A stretch of DNA of 26,873 nucleotides from an uncultured Desulfuromonadales bacterium (GTDB lineage Bacteria; Desulfobacterota; Desulfuromonadia; Desulfuromonadales; Geopsychrobacteraceae), in contig CAMYNC010000035.1 of NCBI GenBank assembly GCA_947259685.1, forward strand, positions 1 through 26,873. Direction: 5' to 3'. Shown here one piece after another: positions 1 through 6,224 of this stretch (position 1 is its first letter; each line of letters begins with the position of its first letter). The notes under the pieces are model-generated. The model had not been told where the DNA came from and made no database searches. It saw nothing but the letters and a program-made list of their open reading frames with translations. The position numbers and the translations under genes are program-made.

Positions 1-201
1 AGGTTTATAGGTGTGTTGAAAATCCTTTGAAATTGCAACCAGTGTCTGGTCATATTCCAGATCGACTTCGGTCAGCACGATGTTTTTGGTGTCAGTGTAG
101 TTGTGCCAGGCAAGGATCCCGCCAATGGTGAGTATGATAATAATAAAGAGGGAATTGATCGTCAGGTAAAACGAAGGGCGGAAGTTTTTTTTATCATTCA
201 T
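1..201 (-). CDS. Membrane sensor protein, N-terminal fragment
   Basis: This frame starts with ATG at 201 and runs off the left end of the window, so only 67 N-terminal residues are visible. They begin MNDKKNFRPSFY and contain one strongly hydrophobic segment (about residues 12-31, rich in Ile and Leu). A polar stretch with TDTKNIVLTEVD follows. An AAAGG ribosome binding site lies upstream. This layout (short basic head, one membrane anchor, then a helical extracytoplasmic start) is usual for periplasmic sensing domains of bacterial cyclases, HD-domain proteins and kinases. The output domain is outside the window, so the exact function cannot be told. Confidence 0.7.
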   Translation of the reverse strand, partial: MNDKKNFRPSFYLTINSLFIIIILTIGGILAWHNYTDTKNIVLTEVDLEYDQTLVAISKDFQHTYKP

Positions 202-393
202 TTCAGACCTTTGTGGCAGGTTGGCAGGTGACTGAAGCATCTCTTTGCAATTTTAGACTAACAGATTAGCTGACCATTTCATCTAAATTATACGCTCCGA
301 TCTCTTTTCGGGGCGCTCTTAAGGTTCTATTTTTATTCCCTTTTTTAGGCTTTAGAGGTGTGACGAATGCTATGGGGATTCCTTATTGATCAT

Positions 394-1128
394 TTATCGC
401 TGCATCTTCCTGATATCAGCAAATTCACCACTTTGGACTTTTGCATAGATCTCTGCAAAGCATTTCACCAGAATTTCCGCAGCTTCATCCGGGCCGGGCA
501 TCTCCGGGGTGCTGCGCTTGCTCTTGAGAATATCGAGGGTTGGAAAATCCTCACGCATATTCAAGCCACATAAATATTCCTGCATCTGTGAGTCGATCAG
601 GCCGGGAGCAAGTGCGCAGAAGTGGGTCGCGGGCAGCTCTTTGGCGTAGAGCTTGATCAGCATATTCAGCGCCGCCTTTGAGATCCCATAGGCATTCCAG
701 CCTCTGCTGCCACTTGTCGCCGCTCCTGAAGAAATAGCCACCACTTGCCGCAGGGTGATTTCTTCTTTCATCAGGCTGTCGAGGATGACTTTATTTGACC
801 AGAGGTTAACATCCATCACCGCTTTCATTGTCTCCAGCGGAACAGCGGTCATATCGCCAAACTGACCGATGATGCCGGCGTTTAAGATAACCAGGTCAAA
901 ATTTGTAACGCCTGTGACAAGTTTTTCCAAATGCCCTTGGATCGTTTCTGCCTGTGCGAGGTCAACCTTAGCAAAATGGAAATTTTCATGACCGATTAGT
1001 GGCGTAGGCTCAGTTCTGCTTAGCCCATAGACAGCCCAATTCATTTTCAGAAAGGTCTTCGTCAGGCTTAACCCAAGCCCCGAACTGACTCCAGTGATGA
1101 GAACTGTTTTTCTTGCTTTGCTGTCCAT
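394..1128 (-). CDS. Short-chain dehydrogenase/reductase (SDR family)
   Basis: This is a classical SDR oxidoreductase of 244 residues, expected to be cytosolic and NAD(P)-dependent. Visible motifs are the cofactor-binding TGVSSGLG near the N-terminus, the NAG motif, and the catalytic Ser (AISSGAA) with YGISK (YxxxK). The frame is open up to 1215, but I place the start at ATG 1128. An AAAGGCG ribosome binding site stands 6 nt before it, and the Rossmann fold begins right after MDSKARK. The substrate cannot be read from sequence. The gene stands alone between unrelated genes. A 7-bp hairpin at 293-315 lies downstream but has no clear T-run, so I do not call it a terminator. Confidence 0.9.
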   Translation of the reverse strand: MDSKARKTVLITGVSSGLGLSLTKTFLKMNWAVYGLSRTEPTPLIGHENFHFAKVDLAQAETIQGHLEKLVTGVTNFDLVILNAGIIGQFGDMTAVPLETMKAVMDVNLWSNKVILDSLMKEEITLRQVVAISSGAATSGSRGWNAYGISKAALNMLIKLYAKELPATHFCALAPGLIDSQMQEYLCGLNMREDFPTLDILKSKRSTPEMPGPDEAAEILVKCFAEIYAKVQSGEFADIRKMQR

Positions 1129-1317
1129 TGATTCGCCTTTTTGTTGGTCGGTTTCCAGGTTTGACACCGTGTCGATAGCCGGGACCTGAGCGAGAAATGA
1201 CCGAACCTCTGTCACACGGTTTTCTCTGCCTGCAGGAGAATTGCCGACAAGCAGTCTCTTCTCCTTATGTCTAACAAAGTTATCCGGGACCGCAAGGGTA
1301 TATTGCCTTCGGGCGCC

Positions 1318-1346
1318 TTTCTGTAATATCTTGATGCCTGTATAAA
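1318..1346 (+). promoter_or_regulatory. Candidate sigma-70 promoter for the small exported protein gene
   Basis: The sequence shows TTTCTG, a 17-nt spacer and TATAAA, placing transcription start near 1353 and leaving an untranslated leader of about 100 nt before the GTG at 1453. That leader holds a 7-bp hairpin (1403-1409 with 1419-1425) just before the ribosome binding site. Otherwise the gene-free stretch 1129-1452 shows nothing I can name. Confidence 0.5.
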
Positions 1347-1452
1347 ATGATTTTTTCGCTCACTCAGGCTGGGATCAGTGTCTTGGCCATTTTTTTCACC
1401 CGGGGCAGACTGCTCAATTCTGCCCTGCGCTTAAGTTGAAAGGATTTCTCTC

Positions 1453-1773
1453 GTGGTAAAAACCTGCAAACTCTTACTTCTCTCTGCGTCTCTGTTACTG
1501 CTGGTCGTAGTTCAGGGCCAGGCTTTTTCAAACAAGACAAACCCAACGATCGGCGGCGAAATCGTCGAAACCATGGACTCTGGCGGCTACACTTATGTGC
1601 AGCTTACCAGCAGCAACGGGGTGAAAAGCTGGGCGGCGATTCCACAGACTCAGGTGAAAGTTGGTGAGGTCGTCGAGCTCAACAGCGGGATGGTGATGCA
1701 GAACTTTACCAGCAAGACCCTTGACCGCACCTTTGCAACTATCGTCTTTTCATCGGGGATCGCCAAGCCCTGA
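1453..1773 (+). CDS. Small exported protein, NrfJ-like family
   Basis: This is a 106-residue protein with a signal peptide (VKTCK, then a long Leu/Val core, likely cut near QGQAFS). No lipobox cysteine follows, so it should be free in the periplasm. The mature part has the pattern ETMDSGGYTYVQL, then KSWAAIP, VGEVVELNSGMVMQNF and SKTLDRTF. I recall this pattern from small exported delta-proteobacterial proteins annotated NrfJ-related or DNA-binding (OB-fold-like), but no biochemical role is established. The start is GTG, supported by AAAGGA 8 nt upstream. It appears monocistronic, with its own promoter and a terminator at 1805-1834. Confidence 0.85.
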   Translation: MVKTCKLLLLSASLLLLVVVQGQAFSNKTNPTIGGEIVETMDSGGYTYVQLTSSNGVKSWAAIPQTQVKVGEVVELNSGMVMQNFTSKTLDRTFATIVFSSGIAKP

Positions 1774-1804
1774 GCCTGAGCTTGACAGGAAATTTATATC
1801 GGAG

Positions 1805-1834
1805 ACGGGGCAGCCAGCTAGGGGCCCCGTTTTA
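1805..1834 (+). terminator. Rho-independent terminator
   Basis: A 7-bp stem ACGGGGC (1805-1811) with GCCCCGT (1824-1830) is followed by TTTATT. It sits 32 nt after the stop of the small exported protein gene. Confidence 0.75.
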
Positions 1835-1920
1835 TTTGCCTCCAGGTCGTTCCGGCCCTGGCGATAATGCAGGGTCTTTTTCGCAGTGACCCTTGCCTGC
1901 CTGCCTACCTGGCTGTTTCC

Positions 1921-1949
1921 TTGCCGAAAAATCGCTTAAATTTTATGCT
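1921..1949 (+). promoter_or_regulatory. Sigma-70 promoter for the lipoprotein gene
   Basis: TTGCCG (1921-1926), a 17-nt spacer and TATGCT (1944-1949) form a good promoter 33 nt upstream of the lipoprotein start codon. Confidence 0.6.
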
Positions 1950-1981
1950 AGCCATTACAGTACCCATAGAAAGGGATGAAA

Positions 1982-2257
1982 ATGAAGAAATTATTGGTTG
2001 TTTGTCTGCTGAGTATGTCCATGCTGATGGTCGGCTGTGAGAGCGCCCAGCAACGGGCTTATGACTTGAAAGCCGATACGGTCGGTACTCATCGTGTGGT
2101 TGAGGTCTATACCGAAGCCGGCACCAAGGTCGCCGCCATTGAAGACCAAAGTATGCGGTTTGAATTGGTTGGTGAGCGTTCTGTCCGGCTGTGGTTGGGT
2201 GATAAAAACGAGAAAGTCATGATTGGCAATATGGGTTTTATCATTCGCGACAAATGA
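1982..2257 (+). CDS. Small lipoprotein of unknown function
   Basis: This is a 91-residue predicted lipoprotein. It has a lysine-rich head, a hydrophobic core and the lipobox LMVGC, so the mature protein would be lipid-anchored at the inner or outer membrane. The mature part (about 70 residues) is charged and shows no motif I recognise. Two ATG codons are possible: 1976 lies directly against the GAAAGGG ribosome binding site, while 1982 has a 6-nt spacing and is preferred. It has its own promoter, and I see no hairpin terminator directly after it. Confidence 0.8.
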   Translation: MKKLLVVCLLSMSMLMVGCESAQQRAYDLKADTVGTHRVVEVYTEAGTKVAAIEDQSMRFELVGERSVRLWLGDKNEKVMIGNMGFIIRDK

Positions 2258-2344
2258 TCTGCTACTGCTCGTCTTGCAGGACTCTTTGCGCTGGGCTGGC
2301 GTCACTTAAATACTGAAAATCAAGGGTTCGCTTGGCTGCGCATA

Positions 2345-2537
2345 GGCTGAGTTAACAGTGCGTGGGGTAATCTTCCCTATGACCTTCTTGCTTTTCTCCT
2401 GGGGAGAATGGTAAAAAGCTCTCTGTCGCTGACCACCGGGAAGGCTTTTGGGCGGGTGCTACTGGTTTGCACCAGCTTCGGGAGCCGGGGGGCGGAGGTT
2501 TTAATCCTCTTGCCTTAGCCATTTCCCGAGTTTATTG
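2345..2537 (+). ncRNA. ssrS: Structured RNA gene, possibly 6S RNA
   Basis: The stretch 2258-2584 has no convincing protein gene but is full of complementary segments and ends in a strong terminator before the plsY start. The ends pair as an irregular rod: GGCTGAG (2345-2351) with CTTAGCC (2514-2520), continuing inward with short helices and mismatches. Inside are TTCTCC/GGAGAA (2394-2408), CTTCCC/GGGAAG (2372-2377 with 2438-2443), CTGGT/ACCAG (2462-2475) and GGAGG/CCTCT (2494-2510). A rod of about 190 nt with an open middle is the shape of 6S RNA, which binds sigma-70 RNA polymerase. The 6S identity is inference; the exact 5' end is unknown. Confidence 0.4.
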
Positions 2538-2564
2538 AAAAGCGGCCCATGGTGGTCGCTTTTT
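2538..2564 (+). terminator. Strong Rho-independent terminator upstream of plsY
   Basis: A 10-bp stem (2538-2547 with 2554-2563, one G-U pair) with loop CATGGT ends in a run of five T. It lies before the plsY start codon at 2585, so it must end a transcript made from 2258-2537, not plsY. This supports an independent RNA gene there. Confidence 0.8.
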
Positions 2565-2584
2565 CTGTTTCTGGAGTAATACCC

Positions 2585-3172
2585 ATGACCCTTATTTTTC
2601 TCCTCATTGCGGCCTACCTGATCGGCGCGATTCCGACTGGAATTCTGCTGACCAAACTGGTCGGTGGTGAAGATATCCGCAAGGCCGGCAGTGGCAACAT
2701 CGGCGCCAGCAATGTCTATCGGGTGGCCGGGCGAAAGCTCGGGATGATTACCCTGATTGGCGATACCCTAAAAGGGGTGATCCCATTGCTGGTGGCGATT
2801 TATGCGTTTGACTGCGACGGTTTCGCCTTGGCGCTGGTCGGCCTCGCCGCCTTTCTGGGCCACTGCTATCCGATTTATCTGGGTTTTAAAGGTGGCAAAG
2901 GGGTGGCTACGGCGCTGGGGGTGTTCCTGGTGCTCTCGCCGCAAGCGATCCTCTGTGGCTTTGTCCTGTTCGCGCTGGTCCTCTGGAAGTGGCGCTATAT
3001 TTCTCTGGCGTCGATTTCCACCGCCGCCGCGGTTCCCTTTCTGGTGCTGTTGCTCGAACGCAGCTTCAGCTTCTTTGTGGTCACCCTGATTATTGCCGGA
3101 ATCGTTATCTGGCGGCATCGGGAGAATATCGACCGTCTGCTGGCCGGCACGGAAAACAAATTTAACGCCTGA
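2585..3172 (+). CDS. plsY: Glycerol-3-phosphate acyltransferase PlsY
   Basis: PlsY is an inner-membrane enzyme that moves an acyl group from acyl-phosphate to glycerol-3-phosphate, the first acylation in phospholipid synthesis. The 195 residues match the usual length. Family motifs are clear: GSGNIGASNVYRVAG (the first conserved loop), GHCYPIYLGFKGGKGVATALG (the glycine-rich phosphate-binding loop, split by my reading into GHCYP and GFKGGKGVAT), and SLASIS. Several hydrophobic helices separate them. The frame is open to 2549, but that part overlaps the terminator hairpin; ATG 2585 has GGAG 8 nt upstream and starts with the expected first helix. mltG follows 11 nt later, so the two are probably cotranscribed. 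Confidence 0.95.
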   Translation: MTLIFLLIAAYLIGAIPTGILLTKLVGGEDIRKAGSGNIGASNVYRVAGRKLGMITLIGDTLKGVIPLLVAIYAFDCDGFALALVGLAAFLGHCYPIYLGFKGGKGVATALGVFLVLSPQAILCGFVLFALVLWKWRYISLASISTAAAVPFLVLLLERSFSFFVVTLIIAGIVIWRHRENIDRLLAGTENKFNA

Positions 3173-3183
3173 AAGTTCTTTCG

Positions 3184-4185
3184 ATGCGCTCTGTTCTGAC
3201 CCGTCTGTTGCTGTTCGGCCTGCTGCTGACTCTGGGTGCTGCTGCTGTCGGCTATCAGCTGATCATCGCCCCGCTGGCACCGGCCCTAGCGGTGCGTTAC
3301 CAGGTCAACAAGGGCGCGTCCCTGACCCAGGTCGCCGCAGCGCTTGAAGAGCGCGGGGTGGTGCGCAGCGCCTGGTCATTGAAACTGCTGGCCAGCCGGA
3401 CCCAGCAGGGCGGCCAGATTCACGTTGGCAGCTACCTGTTTAAAACCGCTGCCAGTCCCCAACAGGTTCTTGACCGCTTAACCCGTGGCGATGTCGAGCA
3501 GGTGATGATCACTCTCCCGGAAGGCTTCACCCTGGAGCAGATCATTCAGCGGTTTGCTGATGCCGGCTATGGTGATCTCGGACGGCTGCAGGAACTCGCC
3601 AGCAGCCGCGAGTTTGCTACGTCGTTACAGATCGACGCCAAGACCCTGGAAGGTTACCTGTTCCCGGAAACCTATCTGTTTACCCCTGGTATGGACGAAG
3701 CCGAGCTGCTGAAGATGCTGGTCGCTGAATTCCAGCGCAATCTTTCCCCCAAGCTGCTGCAACAGGCGAAACAGCTGCAGCTGAACCGGCATCAGCTGGT
3801 GACCCTGGCATCGATTATCGAAAAAGAAACCGGCAGGGTGGATGAGATGCCGCTGATCTCTTCGGTGTTCCACAACCGCTTGCGGAAAAAGATCCCGCTG
3901 CAGACCGACCCGACGGTGATCTACGGCATCGCCAATTTTGATGGCAACCTGACACGTAAGCATCTACTGACCCCGACCCCCTATAACACCTACGTTATTC
4001 GCGGCTTGCCGCCGGGGCCGATCGCCAGTCCGGGACGTGCGGCACTGCAGGCGGCGGCCAATCCGGCGCAGAGCAAATACCTGTATTTTGTCGCCCGCGG
4101 TGACGGCAGTCATCAGTTTTCCAAGACCCTCAAAGAACACAATCTGGCGGTGCGCCAATATCAATTGCGGCGACCCCGGAAATAG
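3184..4185 (+). CDS. mltG: Endolytic peptidoglycan transglycosylase MltG
   Basis: MltG (YceG family) cuts newly made glycan strands at the inner membrane and helps set their length. The 333 residues match the family. There is one N-terminal membrane helix (about residues 5-30), a LysM-like region, then the YceG catalytic domain. The catalytic glutamate is in LASIIEKETG (Glu213), followed by the family signature VFHNRLRKKIPLQTDPTV and the C-terminal PTPYNTY and GLPPGPIASPG. The ATG start has only a weak ribosome binding site, suggesting translation linked to plsY upstream. No clear terminator follows, and the next genes have a separate promoter candidate. Confidence 0.95.
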   Translation: MRSVLTRLLLFGLLLTLGAAAVGYQLIIAPLAPALAVRYQVNKGASLTQVAAALEERGVVRSAWSLKLLASRTQQGGQIHVGSYLFKTAASPQQVLDRLTRGDVEQVMITLPEGFTLEQIIQRFADAGYGDLGRLQELASSREFATSLQIDAKTLEGYLFPETYLFTPGMDEAELLKMLVAEFQRNLSPKLLQQAKQLQLNRHQLVTLASIIEKETGRVDEMPLISSVFHNRLRKKIPLQTDPTVIYGIANFDGNLTRKHLLTPTPYNTYVIRGLPPGPIASPGRAALQAAANPAQSKYLYFVARGDGSHQFSKTLKEHNLAVRQYQLRRPRK

Positions 4186-4201
4186 CTGCTGCCGGTAAGA
4201 A

Positions 4202-4231
4202 TTGTGAGGCGGGTTATATTCCCATTAATAA
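4202..4231 (+). promoter_or_regulatory. Weak promoter candidate for the ArsS operon
   Basis: TTGTGA, an 18-nt spacer and TAATAA lie in the 196-nt AT-rich gap between mltG and the AhpD-like gene. A second -10-like TACTAT occurs at 4240-4245. I see no ArsR-type operator palindrome that I could defend. Confidence 0.3.
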
Positions 4232-4381
4232 TCTTTTGTTACTATATTCAAGAGGGAAAGATTGGGCTGCTGTGCCGGTTGCGGGATAAAAACCCTTGCC
4301 CTCTCATCAGCTCGCTACCGCTCTGCGTTAATGAATTCTTTTCTGTAATTAATTCGTGTGCTTTGCCTCAAGGAGTATGGA

Positions 4382-4714
4382 ATGAGTGAATATTACGACC
4401 CTCAGGACCTGAAAAAGTTTGCCGAGATCGGCAAGGATGCTCCGGAACTGGCGGAAAAGTTTTTCGATTATTATGCCAGCGTCTTCGCAGAAGGAGAACT
4501 GACCGAACGGGAAAAGGCGCTGATCGGGCTGGCGGTGGCGCACACTGTTCAATGCCCCTACTGTATTGACGCCTATACCACCAGCTGCCTGGAAAAGGGC
4601 TCGAACCTGGCGGAGATGACCGAAGCGGTGCATGTGGTTAACGCCATCCGCGGTGGCGCTTCGCTGGTGCATGGCATTCAGATGCGCAAGTTGGCAGAAA
4701 AGGTTTCCTTGTAG
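4382..4714 (+). CDS. AhpD-like (carboxymuconolactone decarboxylase family) protein linked to ArsS
   Basis: This is a 110-residue, all-helical AhpD/CMD-fold protein. Its redox motif is HTVQCPYCIDAYT, with Cys58 and Cys61 in CxxC arrangement and a nearby His, as in thiol peroxidases of the AhpD type. Proteins of this kind next to arsS are annotated, as I recall, arsenosugar biosynthesis-associated peroxidase-like; some relatives have selenocysteine in the first Cys position, but here both are Cys. The start is ATG 4382 with AGGAG 6 nt upstream; the frame extends to 4358 without support. arsS begins 2 nt after its stop, so the two form one operon. The actual reaction is unproven. Confidence 0.88.
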   Translation: MSEYYDPQDLKKFAEIGKDAPELAEKFFDYYASVFAEGELTEREKALIGLAVAHTVQCPYCIDAYTTSCLEKGSNLAEMTEAVHVVNAIRGGASLVHGIQMRKLAEKVSL

Positions 4715-4716
4715 CG

Positions 4717-5709
4717 ATGAACGAACAGGCCAAAACCTTCCCGCCGATTGCGGGATTGACCAGTTTCAGCGAGCGTCTGGAGCAGCATCAATTGCGCCTG
4801 GGCCGGGGCGAGACCACCACTTTGCAGCTGAATACCGGGCTGCTCTGCGATCTCTGCTGTCGGCATTGTCACCTGGAGGCTGGCCCCAAGCGCAGCGAAC
4901 TGATGTCGCGGCGGGTCATGGATCAGGTGATCGCCCATGCCCGGCAATGTCGGTATCAGTGCATCGATATTACCGGCGGCGCGCCGGAGTTGGTCCCCGA
5001 TCTGCCCTATCTGCTCGAGGAACTGGCGCCGCTGACCCCGCGGCTAATGCTGCGGACCAACCTGACGGCCTTAAGCCGGCCGGGTAAAAGCCACCTGCTG
5101 GAATTGTTCAAGCAGCACCGGGTGGTGCTGGTGGCCTCATTTCCCGCCACCAACGCCAACCAGTTGGAGGCGCAACGCGGCCAGGGGGTGATGGATCCTT
5201 CGTTGCAGATGCTGAAACAGCTCAATGAGATCGGTTATGGACGGGAAGGCAGCAGCCTGCAGCTCGACTTGGTCGCTAACCCCTCGGGGGCCTTTATGCC
5301 GAGCGGCCAGGAGCAGGCGGAAAAGAAATTCAAGCGCGATCTGGCCCGCAAATGGGGGCTGGAATTCAATCAGCTGTATATTTTCGCCAATATGCCACTG
5401 GGGCGGTTTTTACACTGGCTGCAGCAATCGGATAACCTGGCCAGCTACATGGAGAAGCTCTCCAGCGGCTTTAACCCTGGAACAGTTGCTGGGCTGATGT
5501 GCCGCAACCTGCTGTCGGTTAACTGGGACGGCTACCTGTTTGATTGCGACTTCAACCTTGCCGCCGGCCTGCCCCTGAGCGGCAAGGCGACCCATGTCAG
5601 TGAGTTAACAGATTATCCGCAAAAGGAGACAGCCATTGCCGTCGGTGAGCATTGTTATGCCTGCACTGCCGGCTCCGGCTTTACCTGAGGTGGTGAGATC
5701 GCGACCTAG
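4717..5709 (+). CDS. arsS: Arsenosugar biosynthesis radical SAM protein ArsS, probable selenoprotein
   Basis: ArsS is a radical SAM enzyme thought to turn methylated arsenic into arsenosugars. The iron-sulfur motif CxxxCxxC is at Cys44, Cys48 and Cys51 (LLCDLCCRHCH), followed by DITGGAPEL. The C-terminal DUF3641-type part shows MCRNLLSVNWDGYLFDCDFN and ends HCYACTAGSGFT (Cys313, Cys316). The next codon is TGA (5686-5688). I read it as selenocysteine 324, because family members recalled have CTAGxGxxC with Cys at this position, the frame continues GGEIAT to TAG 5709, and a SECIS-like hairpin follows. Length is then 330 residues; stopping at TGA gives 323. No arsM or ars resistance gene is nearby. 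The identity is firm; selenocysteine is a strong inference. Confidence 0.85.
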
Positions 5710-5718
5710 TTAGGTTGC
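5701..5718 (+). promoter_or_regulatory. Candidate bacterial SECIS element for arsS
   Basis: A hairpin of 7 bp pairs GCGACCT (5701-5707) with AGGTTGC (5712-5718), with one G-U pair and a four-base AGUU loop. The loop G (5709) is 21 nt after the TGA codon. In known bacterial SECIS elements a G among the first loop bases lies roughly 16-37 nt from the UGA and is bound by SelB. The fit is by eye, not computed. Confidence 0.6.
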
Positions 5719-5724
5719 CGGATA

Positions 5725-5769
5725 GACCAAGGGCCGAGCTGCAATCTGCAACTCGGCCCTTGGTCGTTT
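5725..5769 (+). terminator. Strong terminator after arsS
   Basis: A 14-bp perfect stem (5725-5738 with 5752-5765) is followed by GTTTTG. It starts 16 nt after the extended arsS stop. The minus-strand cupin gene converges on it, so it may work for both strands, though the T-run is short. Confidence 0.75.
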
Positions 5770-5826
5770 TGAGAGCAGGGGAGAGGGGAAAGGTCTTGGA
5801 AACTTTCTCTCTTCTCTTTTCTTTCT

Positions 5827-6144
5827 TTAACCTGCTGAAACGCTCAAAAACACCAGCCCTTGCTGGCCGGTGTTGTTAACCCCATGCGAGTCGCCAGCCG
5901 GGGCCAGCAGGACCGAGCCGGCGGCAATTTCAACGGGCGGCTGGTCTTGCTGGAGAAATTCCCCGGCGCCTTCCAGGACCATCCAGATGTGATCTCCGGC
6001 GTGCACATGGGGGTGGATATGCTGCCCCGGCAGCAGGCACCAAAGGGTCGCCCGGCTGACCTCAGTGGCTCCCAGTTGGACCTTGTTGGCTTTTTCCTGA
6101 TGGTAAGCAATCTGCTCCTGGTAATTCCAGAATTCGGTCGCCAT
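5827..6144 (-). CDS. Small single-domain cupin protein
   Basis: This is a 105-residue cupin, a small beta-barrel metal-binding protein. Cupin motif 1 is visible as HIHPHVHAGDHIWMVLEG (His44, His46 or His48 and Asp51 as likely ligand region) and motif 2 as LAPAGDSHGV. Such proteins range from metal-dependent enzymes to small-molecule sensors; the substrate cannot be deduced. The ATG at 6144 has AAAGGAT 7 nt upstream. It lies downstream of sfrA on the same strand but is cut off from it by the terminator at 6175-6204, so it probably has its own promoter or depends on read-through. Confidence 0.85.
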   Translation of the reverse strand: MATEFWNYQEQIAYHQEKANKVQLGATEVSRATLWCLLPGQHIHPHVHAGDHIWMVLEGAGEFLQQDQPPVEIAAGSVLLAPAGDSHGVNNTGQQGLVFLSVSAG

Positions 6145-6174
6145 GGGCTTATCCTTTCTGCTGCCTGCACTGTA

Positions 6175-6204
6175 GACAAAAACGCCCCGACGAAGCGGGG
6201 CGTT
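6175..6204 (-). terminator. Rho-independent terminator of the sfrBA operon
   Basis: On the minus strand a 9-bp GC-rich stem (6181-6189 with 6196-6204, 6-nt loop) runs into a short T-run at 6180-6178. It sits 20 nt after the sfrA stop codon. Confidence 0.8.
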
Positions 6205-6224
6205 GATTGAATGTTTTTGAATAA

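Noticed and set aside
1216..1452. Searched for a riboswitch or RNA gene in this gene-free stretch.
   Set aside because: Only one 7-bp hairpin and a promoter were found; no known riboswitch core was recognised.
2494..2520. T-arm-like hairpin with a 7-nt loop followed by TGCCTTAGCCA, suggesting a tRNA 3' end.
   Set aside because: No matching 5' acceptor strand, anticodon arm or D-arm could be found upstream, and no TCA anticodon for a selenocysteine tRNA. The segment fits better as part of the longer rod-like RNA.
5725..5765. The 14-bp hairpin considered as the SECIS element.
   Set aside because: It is too far from the TGA and is a typical perfect terminator stem; the smaller 5701-5718 hairpin fits SECIS spacing.
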